Of a stretch of DNA of 64,000 nt, positions 40,366 to 48,642 are shown one piece after another. The notes under the pieces were generated by a model. The model did not search any database. It saw only the letters and a list, made by a program, of their open reading frames with translations, and had not been told where the DNA came from. The stretch's first letter is position 1. Each line of letters starts with the position of its first letter. A program made the position numbers and the translations under genes. Origin of the DNA: Virgibacillus sp. NKC19-16 (GTDB lineage: Bacteria > Bacillota > Bacilli > Bacillales > Amphibacillaceae); assembly GCF_021560035.1 (NCBI RefSeq), contig NZ_CP074373.1:182001-246000 (forward strand), given 5' to 3'.

Positions 40366-41395
40366 ATATGTAGTTGCCTATATAATGGCACTCGTATTTT
40401 TAATCATTTCCATGCTGACCGCTATATCGGTTGGTAGTGTGTCCGTTCCTGTTTCAGAAATTATCACAATTCTCGGTGCACAGATTTTTCACTTACCGAT
40501 AGCTGAACAGGTCGATGAGACATATAGAAATATTGTTTTTCAAATTCGCCTGCCCAGAGTGATTTTGGCAGGGTTAGTTGGAGCCTCTCTTGCCATTGCA
40601 GGAGCGGCCTTTCAAGGCTTACTGCGAAACCCACTGGCGGATCCATATATCTTGGGAGTTTCTTCAGGTGCTTCTGTTGGGGCAGTTGCGACATTGTTTT
40701 TTAATATTTCTATTCCATTCCTTGGACTTTATACGCTGCCGGTTTTAAGTATTACGACAGCCTTATTGACTATTTTATCTGTGTTATTTTTCGCTAGAAG
40801 AGTGGACCGGACGATGCGGGTGGAGACGATTATTTTAACGGGGATTATTTTTAGTTCTTTTTTAGGTGCATTTATCTCCCTTATCATTGCTTTTACAGGT
40901 GACCAACTGCAGCAAATCATGGGCTGGCTGCTTGGTAGTGTGTCGATGCGGGGATGGAGCTATGTTGGTATTATTATTCCATTCTTCATTATTGGAGCCC
41001 TTTTGCTGCTTATCAACACAAGAGAGTTAAATGCGATGTCATTTGGAGAAGAACGGGCACAGCATCTAGGTGTCGATGTCCAAAAACGGAAATTAATCAT
41101 TTTGGTTGCCGGGTCGATACTGACTGGTGCGGCGGTGGCGGTTTCCGGGGCAATAGGTTTTGTTGGTTTGGTGATTCCGCATTTAACTAGACGCCTGTGG
41201 GGACCGGATCATGTTCACCTCTTGCCACTCTCCATTTTAACCGGTGCAGGATTTTTAATGCTGACAGATCTGTTGTCACGAACGATTATCTCGCCGACAA
41301 TTTTGCCGATTGGTGTGATCACGGCATTAATTGGGACGCCAGTATTTGGAGTCATTTTGATTAAACAACGAAAAGGAAATCGAGGGGGGATGTAA
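40352..41395 (+). CDS. btuC: Corrinoid ABC transporter permease BtuC
   Basis: About 347 residues with roughly ten membrane helices and the FecCD signature GLLRNPLADPYILGVSSGAS. Later motifs GAIGFVGLVIPHLTRRLWG contact the ATPase. TTG 40352 gives the expected family length and overlaps the end of btuF by 14 bases; ATG 40394 is a shorter alternative. It shares one base with the next start. Confidence 0.88.
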   Translation: MKRSKYVVAYIMALVFLIISMLTAISVGSVSVPVSEIITILGAQIFHLPIAEQVDETYRNIVFQIRLPRVILAGLVGASLAIAGAAFQGLLRNPLADPYILGVSSGASVGAVATLFFNISIPFLGLYTLPVLSITTALLTILSVLFFARRVDRTMRVETIILTGIIFSSFLGAFISLIIAFTGDQLQQIMGWLLGSVSMRGWSYVGIIIPFFIIGALLLLINTRELNAMSFGEERAQHLGVDVQKRKLIILVAGSILTGAAVAVSGAIGFVGLVIPHLTRRLWGPDHVHLLPLSILTGAGFLMLTDLLSRTIISPTILPIGVITALIGTPVFGVILIKQRKGNRGGM

Positions 41396-42855
41396 TGTTA
41401 CGTTTGGATGCAGTTGTTGGAGGCTATGATGGGAAGCCTGTTATAAAAGATGTCAGCTTTTCTGTTTCTAAAGGAGAGTTCTTTGGTATCTTAGGCCCTA
41501 ATGGCAGCGGGAAGACAACCTTGCTGAAAATGGTTAGCGGATTAATTGCCTGTACAGATGGTTCCATTCAACTAAATAACACGAACATAGCGGATTTTTC
41601 GCGAAAAGAACTGGCAAGGAAAATGGCAGTACTCCCCCAACTCTCTGCACACGCATTTTCCTATACGGTGAGGGAGACGGTGGCACTTGGAAGATACGCG
41701 CACACCCGAGGCTTGTTTCAAAGCTGGACAACGAAGGATGAAGAAGTACTGCAAATGGTCATGGAGCAAACGAACATCACCCGCTTCCAGCATGATTTGG
41801 TGGAGCAGCTCTCAGGTGGTGAGCAACAGCGGGTGTTTCTCGCACAAGCCTTAGCCCAGCAGCCGGAAATTTTATTACTCGATGAACCGACCAACCATCT
41901 GGATTTAGCCTATCAAAAAGATTTGCTTGATTTGTTGAAAAAAGGGGCAAAACAGCAAGGGCTGACGGTTATTTCTATTTTTCATGATTTAAACCTTGCC
42001 AGTTTGTATTGTGATCGATTGCTACTACTGCACGAAGGACAGACACGAGCCTTGGACGCCCCGGATGGTGTACTGACAGAGGAATTAGTTAAAGAGGTGT
42101 ACCAAACCGAGGTGAAAAAGCATCCCCACCCGGAAATTGCCAAACCGCAGATGCATTTAATTCCTGCTGGTGACGATTTTTTATCTGATGCGAAGATTGA
42201 TGCTTCCATGCTGCATGTGAAAAAGGAACATATTACGCTCACATCTAAAGTCCCAATGCGAACATTATCATCAGGCGTGTGTGGTGCCGGTCATGGCTGG
42301 AATAGTTATTTTGTTAATCGTCATGTTCCGAGAGACTATGACTGTTCGGATCCTGAAAGTGAGATGCGGAATTACCTAGAAGCGTATGGATTCGACGCCT
42401 CTCTTACGGTGGGAATGATGACGGCCGTTCAGATGGAAGGTGTTGCTTATGGGTTATGGGAAAAAGAAGACGTTTCCCTTTTTACTGTAGTGACAGCAGG
42501 GGTCGGGAACGCGACAGATAGCACGCGAACAGAAGCGGCTTTTGGGAAGGTAAAGCCTGGGACGATCAATATATGGTTATTTGTAAATGGGAAACTGACG
42601 GAAGAAGCCTTTATACAGGCGGTAATGACTGCAACAGAGGCGAAAACGAAAACGCTAATGGAGCTGGGGGTTAAAGATAGCGAGACTAATACTATCGCAA
42701 CCGGCACCTCAACTGATAGCATTCTGGTTGCTGCCGTGCAGCAGGGGCCTGTTCTTTCCTATGCAGGTTCCGCGACGAAGCTTGGCCAATTAATTGGAAA
42801 AAGTGTCTATACAGAAACAAAAAAAGCAATCCAGCGTTCTCAAGGTTTAATGTAA
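41395..42855 (+). CDS. BtuD-CbiZ fusion: ABC ATPase with adenosylcobinamide amidohydrolase
   Basis: 486 residues in two parts. Residues 1-255 are an ABC ATPase with Walker A GPNGSGKTT (34-42), signature LSGGEQQR and Walker B ILLLDEPTNHLD. Residues about 270-486 match CbiZ (SSGVCGAGHGWNSYFVNRHV, then VTAGVGNATDS and GTSTDSILVAA). CbiZ cuts adenosylcobinamide to adenosylcobyric acid and aminopropanol so that the lower loop can be rebuilt. The fusion ties uptake to remodelling. Confidence 0.9.
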   Translation: MLRLDAVVGGYDGKPVIKDVSFSVSKGEFFGILGPNGSGKTTLLKMVSGLIACTDGSIQLNNTNIADFSRKELARKMAVLPQLSAHAFSYTVRETVALGRYAHTRGLFQSWTTKDEEVLQMVMEQTNITRFQHDLVEQLSGGEQQRVFLAQALAQQPEILLLDEPTNHLDLAYQKDLLDLLKKGAKQQGLTVISIFHDLNLASLYCDRLLLLHEGQTRALDAPDGVLTEELVKEVYQTEVKKHPHPEIAKPQMHLIPAGDDFLSDAKIDASMLHVKKEHITLTSKVPMRTLSSGVCGAGHGWNSYFVNRHVPRDYDCSDPESEMRNYLEAYGFDASLTVGMMTAVQMEGVAYGLWEKEDVSLFTVVTAGVGNATDSTRTEAAFGKVKPGTINIWLFVNGKLTEEAFIQAVMTATEAKTKTLMELGVKDSETNTIATGTSTDSILVAAVQQGPVLSYAGSATKLGQLIGKSVYTETKKAIQRSQGLM

Positions 42856-42858
42856 CTT

Positions 42859-43824
42859 ATGGTGATTCATCATTTGCTTAGTATAACACTCGCTTTGGTC
42901 ATAGACCGACTAATTGGTGATCCCCCTTCCTGGCCGCATCCGGTTCGCTGGATTGGCTCCATGATTTCATGGCTGGATCGGCGTTTGAATAAGGGAGACG
43001 GGCGCGTAACAAAAGGAATTCTCATGCTGATTGTGATTGGTATCGTGACATTTTCTATTACAGTATTAATTGTATACGGTGCATACCAAGTTCATGTTTT
43101 TGCAGGGATTGTAGCAGAATCGCTCATCATAGCAACTACCATTGCCGGGAACGATTTGAAAAAGGCTGCTCATCGTGTTTATCTGCCTTTGAAAAAAGGG
43201 GACGTTACGAAAGGCAGACAACAGGTTTCGATGATTGTTGGAAGAGACACAGACAACTTGAATGAAGAAGAAATAACAAGGGCGACAGTCGAGACAGTTG
43301 CAGAAAATATTAGTGATGGTATTACGGCACCGTTATTCTGGGCGCTGGTTGGCGGTGCACCGCTGGCGATAGTGTACCGCGTGGTTAATACTTGTGATTC
43401 GATGGTTGGGTATAAAAATGAAAGGTATGGTCAATTTGGCTGGGCGTCCGCTCGGTTTGATGATTTGCTTAATTGGCTGCCAAGCCGCATTACTGGTTTT
43501 TGCATGATTACGTCGAGCTCATCTCCTTTCGTAACGAAAAAACAGGCAGCCTATGACTTGAAGCGGGAGGCTAGGAAGCATCCAAGTCCTAATAGCGGCT
43601 GGGGCGAAGCGGCTCTTGCTATTCTACTGGGTGTGCAGCTGGGAGGAACGAACTATTATCAGGGTATTAAGTCAGAGCGCGCTGTAATGGGGCAAGCTTA
43701 TAAAAACTTGTATAAGGAACACATTTTGGGCGCTCTCTCCATCATGGAACGTTCGGTTAGGCTCTTTTTAATACTTTTATGGATAGGGGGAGGATGTTAT
43801 GCAGCTGCCGTCACATGGTTCTAA
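42859..43824 (+). CDS. cbiB: Adenosylcobinamide-phosphate synthase CbiB
   Basis: 321 residues, membrane-bound. Signature phrases are IDRLIGDPPSWPHPVRWIG at the start, ATVETVAENISDGITAPLFW in the middle and RVVNTCDSMVGYKNERY. It joins cobyric acid to aminopropanol phosphate made by CobD. ATG 42859 follows the previous stop by three bases. It overlaps cobD by 26 bases. Confidence 0.92.
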   Translation: MVIHHLLSITLALVIDRLIGDPPSWPHPVRWIGSMISWLDRRLNKGDGRVTKGILMLIVIGIVTFSITVLIVYGAYQVHVFAGIVAESLIIATTIAGNDLKKAAHRVYLPLKKGDVTKGRQQVSMIVGRDTDNLNEEEITRATVETVAENISDGITAPLFWALVGGAPLAIVYRVVNTCDSMVGYKNERYGQFGWASARFDDLLNWLPSRITGFCMITSSSSPFVTKKQAAYDLKREARKHPSPNSGWGEAALAILLGVQLGGTNYYQGIKSERAVMGQAYKNLYKEHILGALSIMERSVRLFLILLWIGGGCYAAAVTWF

Positions 43825-44875
43825 TCCGCATCATTTATACAATGCGCTTGGGATAAATCCGCCAGAGAAAATTGTGGATTTCAGTGTGAATATTAATCCG
43901 TTAGGCGCACCTGAGGCGATCAAACACAACTGGGGAAATTGGCTTGCGGATATTTATGATTACCCAGATCCTACTTTTGCCGAATTGAAACAAACAATTG
44001 CTGCAAAGGAAGGTATCGAGGAATCCTGTCTGCTACCTGGAAACGGCGCGTCCGAACTCATTACGTTAATTGCCCGCTATCTCCAAGGAAAAAAGGTGCT
44101 GATCATCCACCCGGCTTTTTCCGAATATGAGGCTGCATGTCGGAGTGAAAACTGCATCATTTTTTACCATATTCTTTATCCATCCGAATGGGGGATGGAT
44201 ATGGAATCATTGCAGCAGAAATTGAAAACGGCTGACGCTGTGTTTTTTTGCCATCCGAATAATCCAACAGGTATGCAATATGATCGTACAACCATTGATT
44301 GGCTTATTGGTACATGTGAACAGTCCGAAACCCTGTTAATCTTGGATGAAGCATTTTATGACTTCGCAGACAATCCTGTAACCTTTATTGATGAAGCCAG
44401 CCAATCGCCATTCCTATTGGTGCTGCGCTCATTGACAAAGATGTACAGTATTGCTGGCTTGCGTCTGGGATATCTCGCAGGGCATTCGGAAGTGCTGACG
44501 GAAATTGGCAAAAGGCAGGCCCATTGGAGTATAAATGCAATTGCTTTAAAGGCTGGAAAAATATGCTTGGATGATCAGCAGCACGTCTCACAAACCCGTG
44601 ACTATATCAAGAAAGAAAGGGATCGGTTATTTTCTTTTTTCAGGGAAACAGGTTTTCAGCATAGTCCATCAGCCATCAATTTTTATCTAATTAGAGATCC
44701 ATCCATGGACGACCAGCAGGAACTTTTTACATTTTTACTCAGGAAGGGAATTGTATTACGTCACACGTATAATTTCCCTGGGATCGAGGGGGAGTGGCTT
44801 CGCGTGGCTATTAAAAAGGAAGCGGAAAATAGTTTGTTGATGGAGGCGTTATCCGAATGGAAAAGGGTAAACTGA
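43799..44875 (+). CDS. cobD: Threonine-phosphate decarboxylase CobD
   Basis: 358 residues, PLP-dependent aminotransferase fold. PNNPTG appears in FCHPNNPTGMQY, the aspartate in LILDEAFYDF and the PLP lysine in LRSLTKMYSIAGLRLGYLAG. The N-terminal HGSNPHHLYN is typical of CobD rather than histidinol-phosphate aminotransferase. It makes (R)-1-amino-2-propanol phosphate. AGGGGGAGG precedes ATG 43799. Confidence 0.87.
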   Translation: MQLPSHGSNPHHLYNALGINPPEKIVDFSVNINPLGAPEAIKHNWGNWLADIYDYPDPTFAELKQTIAAKEGIEESCLLPGNGASELITLIARYLQGKKVLIIHPAFSEYEAACRSENCIIFYHILYPSEWGMDMESLQQKLKTADAVFFCHPNNPTGMQYDRTTIDWLIGTCEQSETLLILDEAFYDFADNPVTFIDEASQSPFLLVLRSLTKMYSIAGLRLGYLAGHSEVLTEIGKRQAHWSINAIALKAGKICLDDQQHVSQTRDYIKKERDRLFSFFRETGFQHSPSAINFYLIRDPSMDDQQELFTFLLRKGIVLRHTYNFPGIEGEWLRVAIKKEAENSLLMEALSEWKRVN

Positions 44876-45450
44876 TTTTTGTTACTGGCGGTGTTCGCAG
44901 TGGGAAGAGCTCTTTTGCTGAGGAATTGGCAACAGATTGGAGCAGGGAGCTAGACGCGAATTTACATTATATTGCATGTGGTGTTCCCTCCGATAAGGAA
45001 ATGCGTCAACGAATAACGCGTCATCAGGAAAATCGCTCGATCGCATCTATTAATTGGAAAACATGGGAATGTCCGACTAACCTGCAACGTATTTCAAGTA
45101 ATTTTTCAAAACAGGATATTCTCGTACTCGATTGTGCGACAACATTATTAAACAATTATTTATTTGATCAAAACATCAATGACTCCAGTGTGGTGATGAA
45201 CTATATGTTAACAGATATATTCAGTTTACAGGAGGCTTCTAGTGGGGTGATTGTTGTTTCTAATGAAGTAATGCAAGATGTCCCGCATCAAGCATCGGTA
45301 ACAAGAAAATACCAATACATACTCGGAAACGTTCATCAAAACATCGTGGAGTGGGCGGATGCTGCCTATTTGGTGGAGAGCGGTATACCGGTTTGCAAGA
45401 AGGGAGGGGCTGAAAATGAAAGGGATAATGATCCAGGGAACTGCTTCTAA
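44857..45450 (+). CDS. cobU: Adenosylcobinamide kinase / guanylyltransferase CobU
   Basis: 197 residues with the P-loop GGVRSGKSS at 11-19, the RHQENRS segment and WKTWECP; these are the usual CobU kinase features. It phosphorylates cobinamide and attaches GMP. The last 25 residues, after YLVESGIPV, look unusual and overlap the next gene. The start overlaps the end of cobD. Confidence 0.82.
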   Translation: MEKGKLIFVTGGVRSGKSSFAEELATDWSRELDANLHYIACGVPSDKEMRQRITRHQENRSIASINWKTWECPTNLQRISSNFSKQDILVLDCATTLLNNYLFDQNINDSSVVMNYMLTDIFSLQEASSGVIVVSNEVMQDVPHQASVTRKYQYILGNVHQNIVEWADAAYLVESGIPVCKKGGAENERDNDPGNCF

Positions 45451-46270
45451 TGTCGGGAAAAGCATACTCACAACTGGTCTATGCCGCCTTTTTGCAAATA
45501 AAGGATATGATGTTGCACCGTTTAAGGCACAGAATATGTCCGATCGCTCGGTTGTAACAAGTGACGGAAAAGAAATAAGTATTGCGCAGGCCCAGCAAGC
45601 GGAAGCGGCCAGTCTCGCCCCTTCTGTTCTCATGAATCCTGTTCTATTAAAGCCTCGCGAAAATCAGCAGACAGAGGTGATCCTTTTCGGGGAAAAAAGA
45701 AGCATCGTTTCTGGACAGGATTATAAGAAATCCTATTATGATCTAGCGAGAGAAGCCATTCAGGACGCATTGAATCAACTGGAACAAGACTATGACTTAG
45801 TTTTGATAGAGGGTGCTGGCAGCCCGGTGGAGATGAATTTAAAAGAAAGCGATCTTGCTAATATGGCTGTAGCGGAAATGGCGGAAGTTCCTGTTATCCT
45901 AGTGGCTGATATTGACAGGGGAGGTGCATTTGCCAGTATTGTCGGGACACTGGAATTACTGACATCGGATGAAAGGAAGCAGGTAAAAGGGATTATTATA
46001 AATAAATTTCATGGGGATGTTTCTTCTTTTGCTACCGGCAGAGAATGGCTGGAGTCGTATAGCGGGGTTCCTGTTCTAGGAGTTGTGCCGCATATTGAAC
46101 ATAATCTTGCTGAAGAGGATAGTGTTAAGGGATGGTGCCCCCAAAACGAAACCCATCCCCGTCCAACGGATAAGCAGTCCAATTACGACAATCTGGCAGA
46201 GCACTTGGGAGCCTATATCGATTGGGAAAAACTATTAAACATCATTACGGGTGAAAACGATGCTCGCTAA
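45416..46270 (+). CDS. CobQ-like protein lacking the glutamine amidotransferase domain
   Basis: 284 residues, against about 500 for cobyric acid synthase. The N-terminal synthetase domain is intact: GTASNVGKS, FKAQNMSDRS, IEGAGSPVEMNL and ADIDRGGAFASIVG. After AEEDSVK the sequence jumps to a short tail, YDNLAEHLGAYIDWEKLLNII, that resembles the extreme C-terminus of full-length CobQ. The whole GATase domain with its Cys-His-Glu triad is missing. It may be a non-functional relic or an ammonia-dependent or binding variant. ATG 45416 follows GGGAGGGG. Confidence 0.75.
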   Translation: MKGIMIQGTASNVGKSILTTGLCRLFANKGYDVAPFKAQNMSDRSVVTSDGKEISIAQAQQAEAASLAPSVLMNPVLLKPRENQQTEVILFGEKRSIVSGQDYKKSYYDLAREAIQDALNQLEQDYDLVLIEGAGSPVEMNLKESDLANMAVAEMAEVPVILVADIDRGGAFASIVGTLELLTSDERKQVKGIIINKFHGDVSSFATGREWLESYSGVPVLGVVPHIEHNLAEEDSVKGWCPQNETHPRPTDKQSNYDNLAEHLGAYIDWEKLLNIITGENDAR

Positions 46271-47066
46271 TTTACGAGGATTTTTCATAGGAATCTGCAT
46301 AAACCTGCAATTTTTCACAAGTATTCCAATAAAAAGGGAGCTCCCGATGAGTCGCTTCTATATTTCACGTGCGCTAAAGACATTCCCGCTGCTTGGGTTA
46401 TTGCAAGGGGCATTCTATGCAGCTGTCTTATTGATACTTCAGTCTTTTACGCCTTTTTCAGATGTCGTGATTGCCCTTTGTTTGTGGCTTGTACTGATAT
46501 TTTTATCTGGCGGAATTCACTTGGATGGTCTAATTGATACAGGCGATGCTTATTTTTCGTATAGGGATAAGCAGAAGCGGCTGGAAATTATGCAGGATCC
46601 TCGTGTTGGTGCATTTGGCGCACTAACGATCATCGTTTTTCTTGGCGTTCGCTTTGTTGTTTTATATGAATTGCTGACAATAGCTATACCTTGGACATAT
46701 TTAATGGTGATGTTGATACCCTTTCTTGGTAAAATGCTGTTGGGTGCCTATTTGCAACTAATGCCGGCAGCAAGAAATAGCGGAATGGCTGTCTTTTTTC
46801 AACAGGGGAGAAGCAACGCATTCTGGGTTACTTATGGTATCTATTTAATTATCATTGGTATAATGCTAGCGCTACTAAATACGGAATTGCTTGTATTCTA
46901 TTTTATTCTGATAAGTAGTATGATTGTTATAGGATTTATTGTTGCTGGGAAAATAAAGAAAAACTTCGGCGGCATTACAGGAGACACGTTAGGTGCGAGT
47001 TCAGAAGGGATGGAACTTTTGTTATGGATAGCGGTGTGGCTGTTACACTCTTTCGCCATGGTGTAA
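46260..47066 (+). CDS. cobS: Adenosylcobinamide-GDP ribazoletransferase CobS
   Basis: 268 residues with about six membrane segments. Family phrases are QFFTSIPIKRELP, LSGGIHLDGLIDTGDAYFS, MQDPRVGAFG and GGITGDTLGASSE. It joins AdoCbi-GDP with alpha-ribazole phosphate. ATG 46260 is preferred to GTG 46251; both overlap the end of the CobQ-like gene. Confidence 0.9.
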   Translation: MLANLRGFFIGICINLQFFTSIPIKRELPMSRFYISRALKTFPLLGLLQGAFYAAVLLILQSFTPFSDVVIALCLWLVLIFLSGGIHLDGLIDTGDAYFSYRDKQKRLEIMQDPRVGAFGALTIIVFLGVRFVVLYELLTIAIPWTYLMVMLIPFLGKMLLGAYLQLMPAARNSGMAVFFQQGRSNAFWVTYGIYLIIIGIMLALLNTELLVFYFILISSMIVIGFIVAGKIKKNFGGITGDTLGASSEGMELLLWIAVWLLHSFAMV

Positions 47067-47644
47067 CAAAGGCAAATCTGGAAAGAAGGTACCTTGGCTG
47101 GAGTGATCCGCCGATTACTGATGAAGCACGGGATAAGTTAACAGGATTGCCATGTGAGGCGTACGATCTCTGTGTTTCTAGTGATTTACTTCGGTGTAGG
47201 CAAACGGCCGCTGTACTTTGTTCCAATGCCCCTTATGTAGAAAGTGCTGCATTTCGGGAGATGAATTTTGGCAAGTGGGAACTGGCGACCTACGCGGAAC
47301 TTTGCCATGAACCTGAATATCGAAACTGGGTGGACAATCCGCTTATTAATCGTCCGCCTGATGGGGAGAGCTTTTCTGAAATGGAAAGCAGGCTGAATCG
47401 CGGCTGGCAAACACTGAAAAGCCAAGTAGATGAAGATGAGCATAGAAATATTTTACTTGTCACGCATGGCGGGGTAATACGTTTCCTGTTAACAAAACTC
47501 ACTAAGGAGAAGAGAGGCTTTTGGGAATGGCAAATTCTTCATAGCACTGGGATCAAGCTTTACTGGGAGACGCTAGACTGGAAGGAGAATAACCGATGCA
47601 CTTCATTACAGGCGGTGCCTACAATGGAAAGCGAAAATGGGTAA
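47024..47644 (+). CDS. CobC-like alpha-ribazole/cobalamin phosphatase (histidine phosphatase)
   Basis: 206 residues. The catalytic RHG motif is near the start (LFRHGVTKANLERRYLGWSD), a Glu follows in EMNFGKWELATY, and the second His is in LVTHGGVIRFLL. In this operon the likely task is removal of the phosphate from adenosylcobalamin-5'-phosphate or alpha-ribazole phosphate. The start lies within cobS by 43 bases. Confidence 0.8.
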   Translation: MDSGVAVTLFRHGVTKANLERRYLGWSDPPITDEARDKLTGLPCEAYDLCVSSDLLRCRQTAAVLCSNAPYVESAAFREMNFGKWELATYAELCHEPEYRNWVDNPLINRPPDGESFSEMESRLNRGWQTLKSQVDEDEHRNILLVTHGGVIRFLLTKLTKEKRGFWEWQILHSTGIKLYWETLDWKENNRCTSLQAVPTMESENG

Positions 47645-48045
47645 AAAAACATTATGAACCGAATCAATATCGATGGCTATCCGCATATGATACAGATACG
47701 CTAATGACCCCCGTGAGTACAGATCTATCAGCTACCGTAATTTTAGAAGGTGTTGAAAAATGGATTCATGCCCAAATAGGTCCTGAACGCTCAACAAACA
47801 CATTGCGTAAGAACGTGATAAATCTATTCACGCCATGGCTGCAGTGGGAAAAAGTGGACAGTGGGCGAAACCTTGTCATCATTGGTACTGATATTTCCAA
47901 AGGTATCGTACCAATTGATAAACGTGATCGCATGTGGCGAGACATTACAGGATGGACATATCAGGACTTAGCAGGTCGTGCGGAACGGGTCGATATCATC
48001 TGGTATGGAATGGAAGAAACGATAAAAAACAAAAGGGAGTTGTAA
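47596..48045 (+). CDS. Short CobU-related protein
   Basis: 149 residues. The N-terminal HFITGGAYNGKRKW looks like an altered CobU P-loop: G-G-x-x-x-G-K with Arg-Lys where Ser normally follows. The C-terminal part GIVPIDKRDRMWRDITGW and WTYQDLAGRAERVDIIWYG matches the end of CobU. A full CobU lies in the same operon, so this one may carry only part of the activity or a different nucleotide reaction. The start is inside the previous gene. Confidence 0.65.
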   Translation: MHFITGGAYNGKRKWVKKHYEPNQYRWLSAYDTDTLMTPVSTDLSATVILEGVEKWIHAQIGPERSTNTLRKNVINLFTPWLQWEKVDSGRNLVIIGTDISKGIVPIDKRDRMWRDITGWTYQDLAGRAERVDIIWYGMEETIKNKREL

Positions 48046-48047
48046 CA

Positions 48048-48635
48048 ATGCGATTATATACAAAATCTGGAGACAAAGGCCAAACAAGTGTCATTGGCGG
48101 AAGAGTCGATAAAGATGATATCCGTGTTGAAGCATATGGAACCATTGATGAAGTGAATTCGTTTGTAGGAAAGGCTGTCTCAGAATTAGATAAGGAATTA
48201 TTCAAAGATATTGTAGCAGACCTGGAGAAAATTCAACACGAATTATTTGATTGCGGATCCGAATTATCCAATATCTCAAAGAAGAAAAGGGAACATCCAT
48301 TAACCGAAGAACCTATCACTTATCTGGAAGACAAAATGGATGAACTGATAGATGAAGCACCGGAACTGGAACGATTTATTTTACCAGGTGGTTCAGATGC
48401 TTCGGCTTCCCTCCATATTGCCAGGACAGTTGCAAGAAGGGGAGAAAGAGCCATTGTATCGCTGATGAAGGCTGAAGAAGAGGTTTCTCCCATCCCATTA
48501 AAATATGTGAACCGCTTGTCTGATTATTTATTTGCCGTAGCACGTGTCATCAATGCCAGACTAGATGTCCCTGATGTAGAATATGAACGAAGCGCCAAAG
48601 TTTTCCGTGGCAGCAATAAGAAGAAAAAGGATTAA
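48048..48635 (+). CDS. ATP:cob(I)alamin adenosyltransferase, PduO type
   Basis: 195 residues. MRLYTKSGDKGQTSVIGG, VEAYGTIDEVNSFVG, the active-site region FILPGGSDASASLHIARTVARRGERA and YVNRLSDYLFAVAR are all diagnostic. It adds the upper adenosyl ligand needed by the later enzymes. ATG 48048 has AAAGGGAG upstream; a longer frame in 47934-48047 belongs to the overlapping gene. Confidence 0.93.
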   Translation: MRLYTKSGDKGQTSVIGGRVDKDDIRVEAYGTIDEVNSFVGKAVSELDKELFKDIVADLEKIQHELFDCGSELSNISKKKREHPLTEEPITYLEDKMDELIDEAPELERFILPGGSDASASLHIARTVARRGERAIVSLMKAEEEVSPIPLKYVNRLSDYLFAVARVINARLDVPDVEYERSAKVFRGSNKKKKD

Positions 48636-48642
48636 GGAATAG

